64,000 nt of DNA from Kribbella amoyensis. Lineage in GTDB: Bacteria; Actinomycetota; Actinomycetes; Propionibacteriales; Kribbellaceae. Below are positions 35,405 to 44,493 of the stretch, in pieces. The position numbers were made by a program, and so were the translations under genes. The notes under the pieces are model-generated. The model was not told where the DNA came from. It searched no databases and saw only the letters and a list, made by a program, of their open reading frames with translations. The DNA lies in NCBI RefSeq assembly GCF_007828865.1, contig NZ_VIVK01000004.1:1-64000 (forward strand), given 5' to 3'. Within the stretch, counting starts at the first letter, position 1; each line of letters starts with the position of its first letter.

Positions 35405-36087
35405 CCGAGCACGACCGCTCGCAGCTCGGTGCCTATGCGCTCGGCGCCCTGGAGCCGGACGAGGCCCGCGAGGTCGAGCAGCATCTGGCCGGATGCGCGG
35501 AGTGCCGCACGGAGCTGGCCGAGCTGGAGGAGCTGAAGGCGTACTTGGGCGAGGTCCCGCCCGAGGCGTTCCTGGACGGCCCGCCGCCGGACGGTGACCT
35601 GCTGCTGCAACGGACGCTGCGCGAGGTACGGGACGCGGAGACGCCGCCGCCGGTACCGGTGCGGAAGAGGTCCAGGTGGCTCGCGGTGGCAGCGGCTGTC
35701 GTGGTGCTGATGAGCGCGGTCGGTGGTGGTGTGGTGGTCGGGCGGCAGTCGGTCGAGCAGGTGGCCGAGGCGCCGTCGGCCGGGGCCAGGCAGGTCACCG
35801 CGACCGATGCCGTGACCGGGGCGAAGATGGCGACCACCGTGGAACCGCGCAGCGGCTGGAGCTGGATCGATGTCCAGATCAACGGTCTGACCGCCGGGGC
35901 GGAGTGCAAGCTGCTCGTCACCGACACCAGCGGCAAGGTGTGGACGGCCGGCAGCTGGGTGGTCTCGGAGAAGGCGGCGCAGGACGGGAGCAGGTTCGGC
36001 GGCGGCGTGCTGGTCCCGCTGGACCAGGTGAAGTCGGTGGAGATCCAGACCCTGCAGGGGGAGCACGTCGTCACGACCCAGCTGTGA
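35401..36087 (+). CDS. Anti-sigma factor, RskA-like, zinc-binding ZAS type
   Basis: 228 aa. The N-terminal anti-sigma domain holds the zinc motif HLAGCAECR (His-x3-Cys-x2-Cys, about 31-39). One membrane segment follows (WLAVAAAVVVLMSAVGGGVVVG, about 97-118), then an extracytoplasmic RskA domain that senses the outside. It should bind the ECF sigma encoded by the overlapping gene until proteolysis releases it. Together they form a sigma/anti-sigma switch. Confidence 0.9.
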   Translation: MTEHDRSQLGAYALGALEPDEAREVEQHLAGCAECRTELAELEELKAYLGEVPPEAFLDGPPPDGDLLLQRTLREVRDAETPPPVPVRKRSRWLAVAAAVVVLMSAVGGGVVVGRQSVEQVAEAPSAGARQVTATDAVTGAKMATTVEPRSGWSWIDVQINGLTAGAECKLLVTDTSGKVWTAGSWVVSEKAAQDGSRFGGGVLVPLDQVKSVEIQTLQGEHVVTTQL

Positions 36088-36119
36088 GCGGCCGGTCATG
36101 TCGGAGGGAGGATGGAGCC

Positions 36120-37220
36120 GTGGCTTACTCGACCAGTTCCTCCGAAGATCTCCGGGCGCGGCGCAAGGCGGCGGCCGCCGAGTGCACGCGCTGGCTGTCC
36201 GGGAAGCGGCCGTCCGTGGCCGACACCCTGCGGCAGTTGGCCGAGGTGGCGACCGCGGACGAGCGGGACGGGTACGGCAACGGCGGTGAGGTCGCCCTGC
36301 TCGAGCAGGAGGTCGCCGAACTGCTCGGGAAGCCCGCGGCCGTGTTCATGCCGACCGGGATCGCCGCCCAGCAGAGTGTGTTGCGCGTCCACGCAGAACG
36401 CGCCGGAACGCAGCGCGTCGCATTGCACGGGCTGTCCCACTTCCTGCAGCACGAGCTGAACGCGCTGGAGGAGGTCCACGACCTGCGGATCGAGCGGCTC
36501 ACGTCGGAGCGCCGTCAACCGCGCCCCGACGAGCTGGCCGCGATCCCCGGTCACCTGGCCGCCGTGTCGCTGGAGCTGCCGCTGCGGGACGCCGGGTTCG
36601 TCCTGCCGAGCTGGGACGAGCTGGTGATCTTCGCGGAGGCGTGCGCGGACCGCGGTGTACCGCTGCACCTGGACGGGGCACGGTTGTGGGAGAGCACGCC
36701 GTACCTGGAGCACAGCCTGGCCGAGGTCGCCGCGCTGGCGTCGACGGTGTACGTGTCGTTCTACAAGGGACTCGGCGGGCTCAGTGGAGCCGCGGTCGCC
36801 GGTCCGGCCGATGTGATCGCGGAGGTACGCCGCTGGCAGCGCCGGCTCGGTGGCAACGTGTACACCCTTTTCCCGTACGCGGTGTCGGCGCGGGAGGGGA
36901 TCCGCAAGGTGCTGCCGTTGATGGGCGACCTGCACCAGCGCGCCGTGGAACTGGCGGCCTCGTTGCAGGCGGCCGGATTCCGGGTGTTCCCGGAGCCGCC
37001 GCACACGAACTCGTTCCGCGTGTACGCCCCGCTGCCGGCCGAGCGGATCGAGCTCGCGACCGTTCGCCGGATGGAGCAGACCCGCGAGTCGATCGCCTAC
37101 ACCTGGCAGCCGGCGGACGTTCCCGGCTGGTCCTGGGTCGAGCTGGTGGTGACTCCGGACACGCTGGCCTGGCCGGTCGAGGAAGTCGGTAAGGCGTTCG
37201 CGGAACTTCTGGAACAATGA
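36120..37220 (+). CDS. Threonine-aldolase/beta-eliminating-lyase family PLP enzyme
   Basis: 366 aa from GTG at 36120 with GGAGGGAGG upstream. The PLP fold type I features are HLDGARLWE (Asp-Gly-Ala-Arg, ring-nitrogen Asp) and the probable Schiff-base Lys216 in SFYKGLGGLSGA. The early DGYGNGGEVALLEQEVAELLGKPA segment is typical of low-specificity threonine aldolases, which cleave threonine to glycine and acetaldehyde. Function is inferred from family; specificity is unknown. It starts 33 bases after the anti-sigma gene. Confidence 0.85.
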   Translation: MAYSTSSSEDLRARRKAAAAECTRWLSGKRPSVADTLRQLAEVATADERDGYGNGGEVALLEQEVAELLGKPAAVFMPTGIAAQQSVLRVHAERAGTQRVALHGLSHFLQHELNALEEVHDLRIERLTSERRQPRPDELAAIPGHLAAVSLELPLRDAGFVLPSWDELVIFAEACADRGVPLHLDGARLWESTPYLEHSLAEVAALASTVYVSFYKGLGGLSGAAVAGPADVIAEVRRWQRRLGGNVYTLFPYAVSAREGIRKVLPLMGDLHQRAVELAASLQAAGFRVFPEPPHTNSFRVYAPLPAERIELATVRRMEQTRESIAYTWQPADVPGWSWVELVVTPDTLAWPVEEVGKAFAELLEQ

Positions 37221-37273
37221 GGTCGTAAGACCCAGTGAGGTCGGAAATTCAAGGCGGGGAGAGATGTAGTTCA

Positions 37274-37369
37274 GTGCTGACTTTCGTCATCACCATGGTG
37301 GTTCTGCTGGTTCTGTCGGGGCTCGTTCTGCTGGCTGTCGCCCGGGGTGAGGGCAGACACTTCGGGTAG
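37274..37369 (+). CDS. Candidate 31-aa membrane microprotein
   Basis: Too short for normal ORF listing. GTG at 37274 opens MLTFVITMVVLLVLSGLVLLAVARGEGRHFG, shown here only by its pattern: a 23-residue unbroken hydrophobic helix followed by a charged tail and stop at 37369. GGGGAGAG lies 10 bases upstream. Such one-helix proteins are common in actinobacteria. It is 54 bases after the PLP enzyme gene. No homologue was checked, so it is a candidate only. Confidence 0.5.
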   Translation: MLTFVITMVVLLVLSGLVLLAVARGEGRHFG

Positions 37370-37373
37370 GACG

Positions 37374-38279
37374 TCAATCGAGTGCGGTCGCCAACGCCTC
37401 GAGGATCGGCGCGGCCACGGTCACCGTGGGGACGATCAGCAAGGCGGCGGCGACCGCGTATGTAGTTGCTGCAAGCAACGGATAGTTGGGGGCCGGGTCG
37501 GCCAGTCGCTGGACCCGCAGCACGGTGGAGGACCGGGCGGCCGCGAGACCGGCCTCCGGGGCGGGGGCACCGGCCAGGGCGACCAGCGCCCGGGCCAGGG
37601 GAAGCGGGCCGTTCCGGCGGCGCGCGTCGTCGTCGGCAAGCAGCTCCACGAGCGTCCGCGCCTGTTCCAGCGCCACGTCACTCCGGACGAACCGCGGGAA
37701 CGCCATGTGCAGTGCCGTGAACGCCTCCAGGACCAGGTCGTGCCTGGCTCGGAGGTGCGCTTGCTCGTGCGCGAGAACGGCGCGCAGCTCACTCTCGTCG
37801 AGGCGGTCGAGCGCGCCCACCGACACGACCACTCGGGCACCGCGGATCGCGGGCAGGCAGTACGCGAGCGGTGTCTCCTCGGAGAGCACGCGCAGACCGG
37901 GAATCAGGCCGTCCGGCGTGGCCAGGATGTCCACCAGGTCACGATGCCGGCGACGGCGTGCTCTGGTCCCGACGGCGACGCGGCCGGCAGCCCAGAGCAG
38001 CCGGATGCCGACCATGGCGGTCAGGGCGAGGACGGCGGCCGCCGCGAGATCACGGGGTGCGGTCGGGTCGAACCGTGGCTCACCGGGCTCACCCGCGGTC
38101 GAGTACGACAGCGCGATGCCCGCGCCGAGGGCGGCCAGTACCGCCGCCAGTGAGATCGCCTGCCACAGCGCGACGGCCGCGCGCGGGATCCGGTACGGCC
38201 AGGTCGAGCGGGCCAGCAACGCCGGGGCCGGTCCGGTCAGCACCAGCGCCAACGCGGCCAGCAGGAGCGGCGTGATCAC
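37374..38279 (-). CDS. M56-family (BlaR1-like) membrane metallopeptidase
   Basis: 301 aa. Membrane segments at the N-terminus and two near residues 90 and 265-290 surround a cytoplasmic/peptidase domain with HEQAH (about 169, HExxH, zinc site) followed by conserved Glu/Asp later. BlaR1/MecR1-like peptidases sense a signal and cleave the partner BlaI repressor. It overlaps the blaI-like gene by 4 bases, and here lacks the C-terminal penicillin-binding sensor domain of BlaR1, so its signal is probably not a beta-lactam. No beta-lactamase is in the window. Confidence 0.88.
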   Translation of the reverse strand: MITPLLLAALALVLTGPAPALLARSTWPYRIPRAAVALWQAISLAAVLAALGAGIALSYSTAGEPGEPRFDPTAPRDLAAAAVLALTAMVGIRLLWAAGRVAVGTRARRRRHRDLVDILATPDGLIPGLRVLSEETPLAYCLPAIRGARVVVSVGALDRLDESELRAVLAHEQAHLRARHDLVLEAFTALHMAFPRFVRSDVALEQARTLVELLADDDARRRNGPLPLARALVALAGAPAPEAGLAAARSSTVLRVQRLADPAPNYPLLAATTYAVAAALLIVPTVTVAAPILEALATALD

Positions 38280-38680
38280 CCGTCCCGAGCCTCCGCCTCG
38301 CCACCGGCCTCCAGCCGGCTGAGCGCCTCGCGGAGCAGGGCGGCCTCCTCGTCGGAGACCTGCCCGACGAACCGGACCAGGGCCTCCCGGCGGTCGCCGG
38401 CCCGGTCGAGGGCGTCGCGCATCAGGTCGGCGGCCAGCTCCTCGCGCGGCGCGGCCGCCCGGTACCGCCAGGCCTTGCCGTCGCGTTCGCGCTCGGTCAG
38501 CTTCTTCTTGGCCAGCCGGTCCAGCACGGTCATCACGGTCGTGTAGGCGAGGTCGCGGCTGATCGAGAGGCGGTCGTGCACCTCGCGCACGGTGAGGGCG
38601 CCGGGGGCGGCCCAGAGCTGCTCCATCACCAGCCGCTCCAGGTCGCCGAGCGGCCGCGGGGCCTTGGGGTCGGTGCTCAC
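38276..38680 (-). CDS. BlaI/MecI-type transcriptional repressor
   Basis: 134 aa. A winged helix domain spans about 11-75 with the BlaI recognition pattern LTVREVHDRLSISRDLAYTTVMTVLDRLAKK; the C-terminal helices form the dimer interface. It is divergent from cydA. The dyads at 38.69-38.74 kb would repress both itself and the cytochrome bd operon. The paired M56 peptidase gene overlaps by 4 bases (downstream) and should cleave this repressor. Confidence 0.92.
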   Translation of the reverse strand: MSTDPKAPRPLGDLERLVMEQLWAAPGALTVREVHDRLSISRDLAYTTVMTVLDRLAKKKLTERERDGKAWRYRAAAPREELAADLMRDALDRAGDRREALVRFVGQVSDEEAALLREALSRLEAGGEAEARDG

Positions 38681-38692
38681 GTGACCAGTATA

Positions 38693-38742
38693 ACTACGCG
38701 TTGTAGTAGATCCACGCTAGCATCTACTACGTAACGTCGTAG
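38693..38742. promoter_or_regulatory. Overlapping BlaI-type dyads between blaI and cydA
   Basis: ACTAC-GCGTT-GTAGT (38693-38707), GTAGTAGAT...ATCTACTAC (38703-38711 with 38722-38730) and CTAC-GTAACGTC-GTAG (38727-38742) overlap in 50 bases. The CTAC/GTAG half-sites suit the TACA/TGTA-like operators bound by BlaI-family repressors. They cover the whole gap between the two divergent genes. Confidence 0.75.
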
Positions 38743-38763
38743 ACGGCTCGGGAGGGCTCGCGC

Positions 38764-40182
38764 GTGGACACCCTGGATCTGGCCCGATGGCAGTTCGCCA
38801 TCACCACCGTGTACCACTTCTTCTTCGTCCCGGTGACGCTGTCCCTGGTCGCGATCACGGCCGGGCTGCAGACCGCGTGGTACCGCACCGGCAAGGACAA
38901 GTACCTGCGGCTGACCAAGTTCTACGGGAAGCTGTTCCTGATCAACATCGCGCTCGGCGTCGTCACCGGCCTCGTCCAGGAGTTCCAGTTCGGGATGAAC
39001 TGGAGCACCTACTCGCGGTTCGTCGGCGACGTGTTCGGCGCCCCGCTCGCGCTGGAGGGGCTGCTCGCGTTCTTCCTCGAGTCCACCTTCATCGGGCTGT
39101 GGATCTTCGGCTGGGACCGGCTGCCGAAGAAGGTCCACCTGGCCTGCATCTGGATGGTCGTGCTGGGCACCCAGCTGTCGGCGTACTTCATCCTGGCCGC
39201 GAACTCGTGGATGCAGAACCCGGTCGGCTTCCGGTACAACGCCGAGCGCGGCCGCGCGGAGCTGACCGACATCGGCGCGGTGCTGACGAACAAGGTCGTG
39301 CTGGTCACCTACCCGCACACCATCTTCGCGGCGTTCATGGTCGGTGGCGCGTTCGTCGCCGCGGTCGCGCTGTGGCACCTGCTCCGCCGGCCCGGGACCG
39401 ACACGGACGTGTTCCGGACGGCGCTGAAGCTCGGCGCGGTGATCGTGATCGCGGCCGGCGCCGGGGTGGCGGTCAGCGGGGACCTGCAGGGCAAGGTGAT
39501 GACCGAGGTTCAGCCGATGAAGATGGCGGCGGCCGAGGCGTTGTACGAGACCGAGAAGCCGGCCGCGTTCTCGGCGTTCACCGTCGGCACCCTGGACGGG
39601 TCCCGGGAGATCTTCTCGGTCAAGGTGCCGTACCTGCTGTCGTTCCTGGCCACCGGCACGTTCGACGGCGAGGTGAAGGGCATCAACTCGCTGCAGCAGG
39701 CGTACGAGGAACTGTACGGACCCGGGTCCTACAAGCCGAACATCCCGCTGACCTACTGGACCTTCCGGTTGATGATCGGGGTCGGGATGGCGGCCGCGGC
39801 GGTCTCCCTGTGGTTGCTCTGGGCAACCAGGAAGGGCCGGGCCCCGGCGCGCTGGCTGGCCTGGCTGGTGGTGCCGCTGCCGCTGTTGCCGCTGGTGGCG
39901 AACTGCTTCGGCTGGATCTTCACCGAGACGGGCCGGCAACCCTGGCTGGTGTTCGGGCTGTTACGGACCGCGGACGGGGTCTCGCCCGGGACCACCACGG
40001 CCGAGGTGCTCACCTCGCTGATCGGCTTCACCGCCCTGTACGGCGTGCTCGCGGTGGTCGAGGTGAAGCTGCTGACCAAGTCGATCCGGGCCGGTCTGCC
40101 GGAGGTCGGCGGCGACGCCGGCCGGGACGGACCGGACACACCCGAGGACGACGAGTCCAAGCCACTGTCGTTCGCGTACTGA
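38764..40182 (+). CDS. cydA: Cytochrome bd oxidase subunit I
   Basis: 472 aa from GTG at 38764 with GGGAGGGCTCGC upstream. The b595/d haem ligands are recognisable: His18 (YHFFF), the His in TYPHTIFAAF and Met in EVQPMKMAAAEA; the Q-loop has ETGRQPW. It forms, with CydB, the quinol oxidase that reduces oxygen at high affinity. First gene of cydABDC; promoter region carries the BlaI-type dyads. Confidence 0.98.
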   Translation: MDTLDLARWQFAITTVYHFFFVPVTLSLVAITAGLQTAWYRTGKDKYLRLTKFYGKLFLINIALGVVTGLVQEFQFGMNWSTYSRFVGDVFGAPLALEGLLAFFLESTFIGLWIFGWDRLPKKVHLACIWMVVLGTQLSAYFILAANSWMQNPVGFRYNAERGRAELTDIGAVLTNKVVLVTYPHTIFAAFMVGGAFVAAVALWHLLRRPGTDTDVFRTALKLGAVIVIAAGAGVAVSGDLQGKVMTEVQPMKMAAAEALYETEKPAAFSAFTVGTLDGSREIFSVKVPYLLSFLATGTFDGEVKGINSLQQAYEELYGPGSYKPNIPLTYWTFRLMIGVGMAAAAVSLWLLWATRKGRAPARWLAWLVVPLPLLPLVANCFGWIFTETGRQPWLVFGLLRTADGVSPGTTTAEVLTSLIGFTALYGVLAVVEVKLLTKSIRAGLPEVGGDAGRDGPDTPEDDESKPLSFAY

Positions 40183-40192
40183 GGGGACCGAG

Positions 40193-41188
40193 ATGGAACT
40201 CACCACCTTGTGGTTCGTGGTCATCGCGTTTCTGTGGATCGGCTACTTCGTGCTGGAGGGGTTCGACTTCGGCGTCGGCATCCTGCTCCGGGTGCTCGGT
40301 CGCGACGAGCCCGAGCGGCGTGCCGTGGTCACCACGATCGGCCCGGTCTGGGACGGCAACGAGGTCTGGCTGATCGTGGCCGGTGGTGCCACCTTCGCCG
40401 CCTTCCCGGAGTGGTACGCGACCTTGTTCAGCGGGTTCTACCTGCCGTTGTTCGCGATCCTGGTCGCGCTGATCCTGCGTGGTGTCGCCCTGGAGTACCG
40501 AGGCAAGCGGGACGACCTGCTCTGGCGGGGACGGATGGACACGCTCATCACGGTCGGCTCGGTGATCCCCGCGCTGCTGTGGGGCATCACGTTCGCCAAC
40601 CTGGTCCGCGGGGTCCCGCTGGACGCGGACCACGAGTACGTCGGAAGCCTCGGCGATCTCCTGAGCCCGTTCGCGTTGCTGGGCGGGGTCGCCTTCACCG
40701 CGGTCTTCGTGGCGCACGGCGCGATCTTCCTGGCCCTGCGGACCACGGACGAACTGCGGCAACGGGCGAACCGCCTCGCCGCGCGGACCGGCCTCGTGGC
40801 GGCCGTGCTCGTCGTCGCCTTCCTCCTCTGGGCGCTGAACCTTCGCGGTGACACCGCGTCGGCCGTCGTGGCCGGTGCGGCCGTGGTCGCGCTGGTGGCC
40901 GCGCTGGTCGCGAACAAGTACCGCCGGGAGGGCTGGGCGTTCACGGGGACCGCATTGGCGATCGCGCTGGCCGTGACGGCGCTGTTCGTCGCGATGTTCC
41001 CTGCGGTGATGCCGTCGACGGACCCGGCCACGACACTGACCGCGGTCGAAGCGGCGTCCACGCCGTACACGTTGAAGGTGCTGACCTGGATCGCGGGGAT
41101 CTTCACGCCGCTGGTGATGCTGTACCAGGGCTGGACGTACTGGGTGTTCCGTAAGCGCGTCACGGTCGAACCGGTCGCGGTCGCATGA
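40193..41188 (+). CDS. cydB: Cytochrome bd oxidase subunit II
   Basis: 331 aa. Begins with the family-typical FLWIGYFVLEGFDFGVGIL segment and contains the GxxWDGNEVWL region (about 49). Eight or so membrane segments. Subunit II supports the haem groups of CydA and the proton channel. It lies 10 bases after cydA and overlaps cydD by 4 bases. Confidence 0.97.
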   Translation: MELTTLWFVVIAFLWIGYFVLEGFDFGVGILLRVLGRDEPERRAVVTTIGPVWDGNEVWLIVAGGATFAAFPEWYATLFSGFYLPLFAILVALILRGVALEYRGKRDDLLWRGRMDTLITVGSVIPALLWGITFANLVRGVPLDADHEYVGSLGDLLSPFALLGGVAFTAVFVAHGAIFLALRTTDELRQRANRLAARTGLVAAVLVVAFLLWALNLRGDTASAVVAGAAVVALVAALVANKYRREGWAFTGTALAIALAVTALFVAMFPAVMPSTDPATTLTAVEAASTPYTLKVLTWIAGIFTPLVMLYQGWTYWVFRKRVTVEPVAVA

Positions 41189-42837
41189 AGCCGCTCGACC
41201 CGCGGCTGCTGCGCCGGGCCCGCCCGGCCCGGGTGTTCCTGGCCGGGTCGGTGCTGATCGGGGTGGCGACCGGCCTCCTGGTCATCGTTCAGTCCGTCCT
41301 GCTTGCCCGGGGGATCACCGACGTCGTACTGCGGGACGCGGGGATCGGTACGGTCGCGTGGTTGCTCGCTGCCGTGGTCGCGGCGCGGGCCGGGCTGGTA
41401 TGGCTGCAGGAGGTGGTCGCGCAGCGGGCGGCGGCCGCGGTGAAGTCGACGCTGCGCCGGCAGGTCCTGGAGCACGCGCTGAAGCTCGGTCCGGCGTGGC
41501 TGGGTGGCGAGCGGAGTAGCCGGTTGACCACTTTGCTGACCAAGGGCCTGGACGACCTGGACCCGTACTTCGCCCGGTACCTGCCGCAGTTGGTGCTCGC
41601 GGCAACGGTTCCGGCGGGCGTGGTCGGCTGGATGGCGACCGGGGACCTGATCGCGGCCGGGACGGTGCTGGTGACGCTGCCGTTGATCCCGGTGTTCATG
41701 GCCCTGGTCGGCTGGGCGACGCAGGCGCACAGCCGACGGCGGCAGCGGGCGCTCGACGTGCTGGCGCATCACTTCGCCGACGTGGTCGCGGGGATGCCGA
41801 CGCTGAAGCTGTTCGGCCGGGCGAAGGGGCAGGCGGCCGCGGTCGAGCGGGTGACCGACGAGCACCGGGTGGCGTCGATGTCGAGTCTGCGGCTGGCGTT
41901 CCTGTCGTCGCTGGTGCTGGAACTGCTGGCGAGCATCTCGGTCGCGCTGGTCGCGGTCGGCGTCGGCCTGCGCCTGGTGGAGGGACAGCTCGGACTGGAG
42001 ACGGCGCTGCTGGTGCTGATCCTGGCCCCGGAGGCGTACCTGCCGCTGCGGCAGGTGGGCGCGCAGTTCCACGCGAGTGCGGACGGGGTCGCGGCGAGCG
42101 AAGAGGTACTGCGCGTCCTGGACACGCCGCTGCCCACCACCGGGGAACGGACCGACGTACCGGATCTCCGGCGCGTGCCGCTGTACTTGCACGATCTGAC
42201 GGTGCGGTACCCGGATCGGGACGCCGCCGCGGTGGACGGGTTCGACCTGGAGCTGTGGCCCGGTGAGGTGGTGGCGCTGACCGGGCCGAGTGGCGTCGGC
42301 AAGTCCACGGTGCTCGCGGCGATCCTCGGCTTCGTCGTACCCGAGCGGGGCGTGGTCGTGGCTGGTGGGAGTGCGGCCGACGAGTTCGTTCCCGAGTTGT
42401 GGCGGAAGCAGTTCGGCTGGGTACCGCAGCGGCCCGGACTGCGGGCGGGAACGATCGCGGCCAACGTGCGGCTCAGCCGACCGGACGCGACCGACGAGCA
42501 GGTACGCCGCGCGCTGGACGAGGCCGGTGCGGGCGAACTCGCGTTGGACACGGCCGTCGGTGAGCAGGGGCAGCTCTTGTCGGGCGGACAGGGGCGCCGG
42601 GTCGCGTTGGCACGGGCGCTGCTGACCGAGGCGCCGGTCCTACTGCTCGACGAACCGACGGCCGGCCTGGACGCGGACACCGAGGCCGCGGTCGTCGCCG
42701 GACTGCGGGCAACCGGGCGCACAGTACTGCTGGTCGCGCACCGTCCCGCGTTGATCGAGGCCGCGGACCGCGTTGTGCAGGTGGGGACGGAACACGTTGG
42801 ACCCGAGCGACAGCGAGCGGAGTTGGTGACGTCATGA
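41185..42837 (+). CDS. cydD: Thiol reductant ABC exporter subunit CydD
   Basis: 550 aa. Membrane domain about 1-310, then ATPase with Walker A GPSGVGKST, ABC signature LSGGQGRRVALARAL and Walker B VLLLDEPTAGLD. With CydC it exports glutathione/cysteine-type thiols needed for cytochrome bd assembly. Overlaps cydB and cydC by 4 bases each. Normal length. Confidence 0.95.
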   Translation: MKPLDPRLLRRARPARVFLAGSVLIGVATGLLVIVQSVLLARGITDVVLRDAGIGTVAWLLAAVVAARAGLVWLQEVVAQRAAAAVKSTLRRQVLEHALKLGPAWLGGERSSRLTTLLTKGLDDLDPYFARYLPQLVLAATVPAGVVGWMATGDLIAAGTVLVTLPLIPVFMALVGWATQAHSRRRQRALDVLAHHFADVVAGMPTLKLFGRAKGQAAAVERVTDEHRVASMSSLRLAFLSSLVLELLASISVALVAVGVGLRLVEGQLGLETALLVLILAPEAYLPLRQVGAQFHASADGVAASEEVLRVLDTPLPTTGERTDVPDLRRVPLYLHDLTVRYPDRDAAAVDGFDLELWPGEVVALTGPSGVGKSTVLAAILGFVVPERGVVVAGGSAADEFVPELWRKQFGWVPQRPGLRAGTIAANVRLSRPDATDEQVRRALDEAGAGELALDTAVGEQGQLLSGGQGRRVALARALLTEAPVLLLDEPTAGLDADTEAAVVAGLRATGRTVLLVAHRPALIEAADRVVQVGTEHVGPERQRAELVTS

Positions 42838-44450
42838 CCGCGTTGACGATGGCTCTCCCGGACCGGCGACTCGCGGGGCGGCTCGGACTCGCGCTGCTCG
42901 CCGGCGTGCTGGCGTCCGCGTCCTCGGTGGCGCTGCTGGCGACGGCGGCTTGGCTGATCGTTACCGCCGCAGCCCAGCCGCCGGTGCTGACGTTGATGGT
43001 GGCGATCGTCGCGGTCCGCGCGTTCGGGGTGGGCCGCGGGGTCTTCCGGTACGTGGAGCGGCTCGCGGGCCACGACGCGGCGTACCGGGTGCTGGGGAAG
43101 ACGCGATCGCAGATGACCGAACGGATCGAGCGACTGGCTCCCGCCGGCTTGTCCCTTCGTCGCGGCGACCTGCTGACGCGATTGCTGCTCGACGTGGACG
43201 CCGTACTGGACCTGTGGTTGCGCGTGGTCCTGCCCGTGTTGGTCGCTGCGGTGACCGCGACGGCGACCGCTGCGCTGATCGTCGTACTGCTCCCGTCCGC
43301 CGGGGTCGTGGTCGCGTTGGCGGTGCTGGTGGCTTGCACGATCGTGCCGTGGTTGACCGCGAGGACGGCGCGTCGGGCAGAGCGGTCGATCGCGGGTGCC
43401 CGGGGCGACGTGGCCGCGCACTCCACGGAGGACCTGCTGACCGCGGCCGACGTGGTGGCCTTCGACGCGGTGGACGATGTGCTCGACGCGTTCGCTGCCG
43501 CGGACGCACGGCTCGCCGCCGCGGAAAGGCGCTCGGCGTGGAGCGCGGGACTGGGCAACGCGCTTCTCGTGGTGTGCGTCGGCGGTGCCGCCCTGGCCGG
43601 ATTGGTGCTGGGCAGCCAGGCCGACCTGGCCGGGCCGACGTTCGCGGTCATCGTCCTGACACCGCTCGCGTTGGCGGACGTCCTCGGCGGAGTACCGCTG
43701 GCCGCGCAGCTCGCGATCCGGGTCCGTGGCTCGTTCGACCGGCTCCAGGAGATCCTCACCACCCCGGTACCGGTACGGGAGCCGGACGAGCCGGTCGAAC
43801 TCCCGCCGGGCCGAGGTCTGCGGGTCCATGGTCTGCGCGCTGGATACGGCGACGGCCCCGACGTCCTGCGGGACCTGGAGCTCGACATCCCCGAGGGGAG
43901 CCGGGTGATCGTGACCGGGGCGAGCGGATCGGGCAAGAGCACGCTGGCAGCCGTGTTGCTGCGGTTCCTCGACCAGCGGGACGGCGAGGTCCTGCTCGAC
44001 GGGGTGCACGTGACCGCGCTCGGCGGCGACCGGATCCGGTCCACGGTCGGTCTGCTCACCCAGGAGAGCCACGTGTTCGACACGAGCATCCGGGAGAACC
44101 TGCTGCTCGCCGAACCGGACGCGAGCGACCTGCGGCTGTGGAACGCGCTCTACCGCGCTCGCCTCGGTGACCTGGTCGAGCGGTTGCCGAAGGGGCTGGA
44201 CACGCTGGTGGGGGAGCACGGCGCCCGGTTGTCCGGCGGGGAGCGGCAGCGGCTCGCGTTCGCCCGGCTCCTGCTCGCGGACCACGACGTCCTGGTCCTG
44301 GACGAGCCCACCGAGCACCTGGACGAGGAGACGGCCCGGGTCCTGCTGACCGACCTGTTCGCCGCCGCGGGCAACCGAACGGTCGTTCTGCTGACCCATC
44401 GACCGGAGCTGGCTCCTCACCCAACGCGACCGGTGGTTCGCCTGCAGTGA
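42834..44450 (+). CDS. cydC: Thiol reductant ABC exporter subunit CydC
   Basis: 538 aa. Membrane domain about 1-315, then Walker A GASGSGKST, signature LSGGERQRLAFARLL and Walker B VLVLDEPTEHLD. The Glu-His in the Walker B region replaces the usual T-A of CydD, a common CydC difference. Partner of CydD in cytochrome bd maturation. It is the last gene of the operon. Confidence 0.95.
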   Translation: MTALTMALPDRRLAGRLGLALLAGVLASASSVALLATAAWLIVTAAAQPPVLTLMVAIVAVRAFGVGRGVFRYVERLAGHDAAYRVLGKTRSQMTERIERLAPAGLSLRRGDLLTRLLLDVDAVLDLWLRVVLPVLVAAVTATATAALIVVLLPSAGVVVALAVLVACTIVPWLTARTARRAERSIAGARGDVAAHSTEDLLTAADVVAFDAVDDVLDAFAAADARLAAAERRSAWSAGLGNALLVVCVGGAALAGLVLGSQADLAGPTFAVIVLTPLALADVLGGVPLAAQLAIRVRGSFDRLQEILTTPVPVREPDEPVELPPGRGLRVHGLRAGYGDGPDVLRDLELDIPEGSRVIVTGASGSGKSTLAAVLLRFLDQRDGEVLLDGVHVTALGGDRIRSTVGLLTQESHVFDTSIRENLLLAEPDASDLRLWNALYRARLGDLVERLPKGLDTLVGEHGARLSGGERQRLAFARLLLADHDVLVLDEPTEHLDEETARVLLTDLFAAAGNRTVVLLTHRPELAPHPTRPVVRLQ

Positions 44451-44493
44451 AGGATGCGGGTCCGTGCCTTGGCTTCTGTCAAGATGGGGAACC

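Noticed and set aside
35676-36119. Extension of the PLP enzyme upstream into the anti-sigma gene
   Set aside because: This part is a frame shadow of the anti-sigma gene; GTG at 36120 has a strong ribosome-binding site.
44464-44493. Earlier GTG start for FtsY
   Set aside because: The GTG at 44494 has GATGGGGAACC directly before it, whereas the earlier one has no ribosome-binding site.
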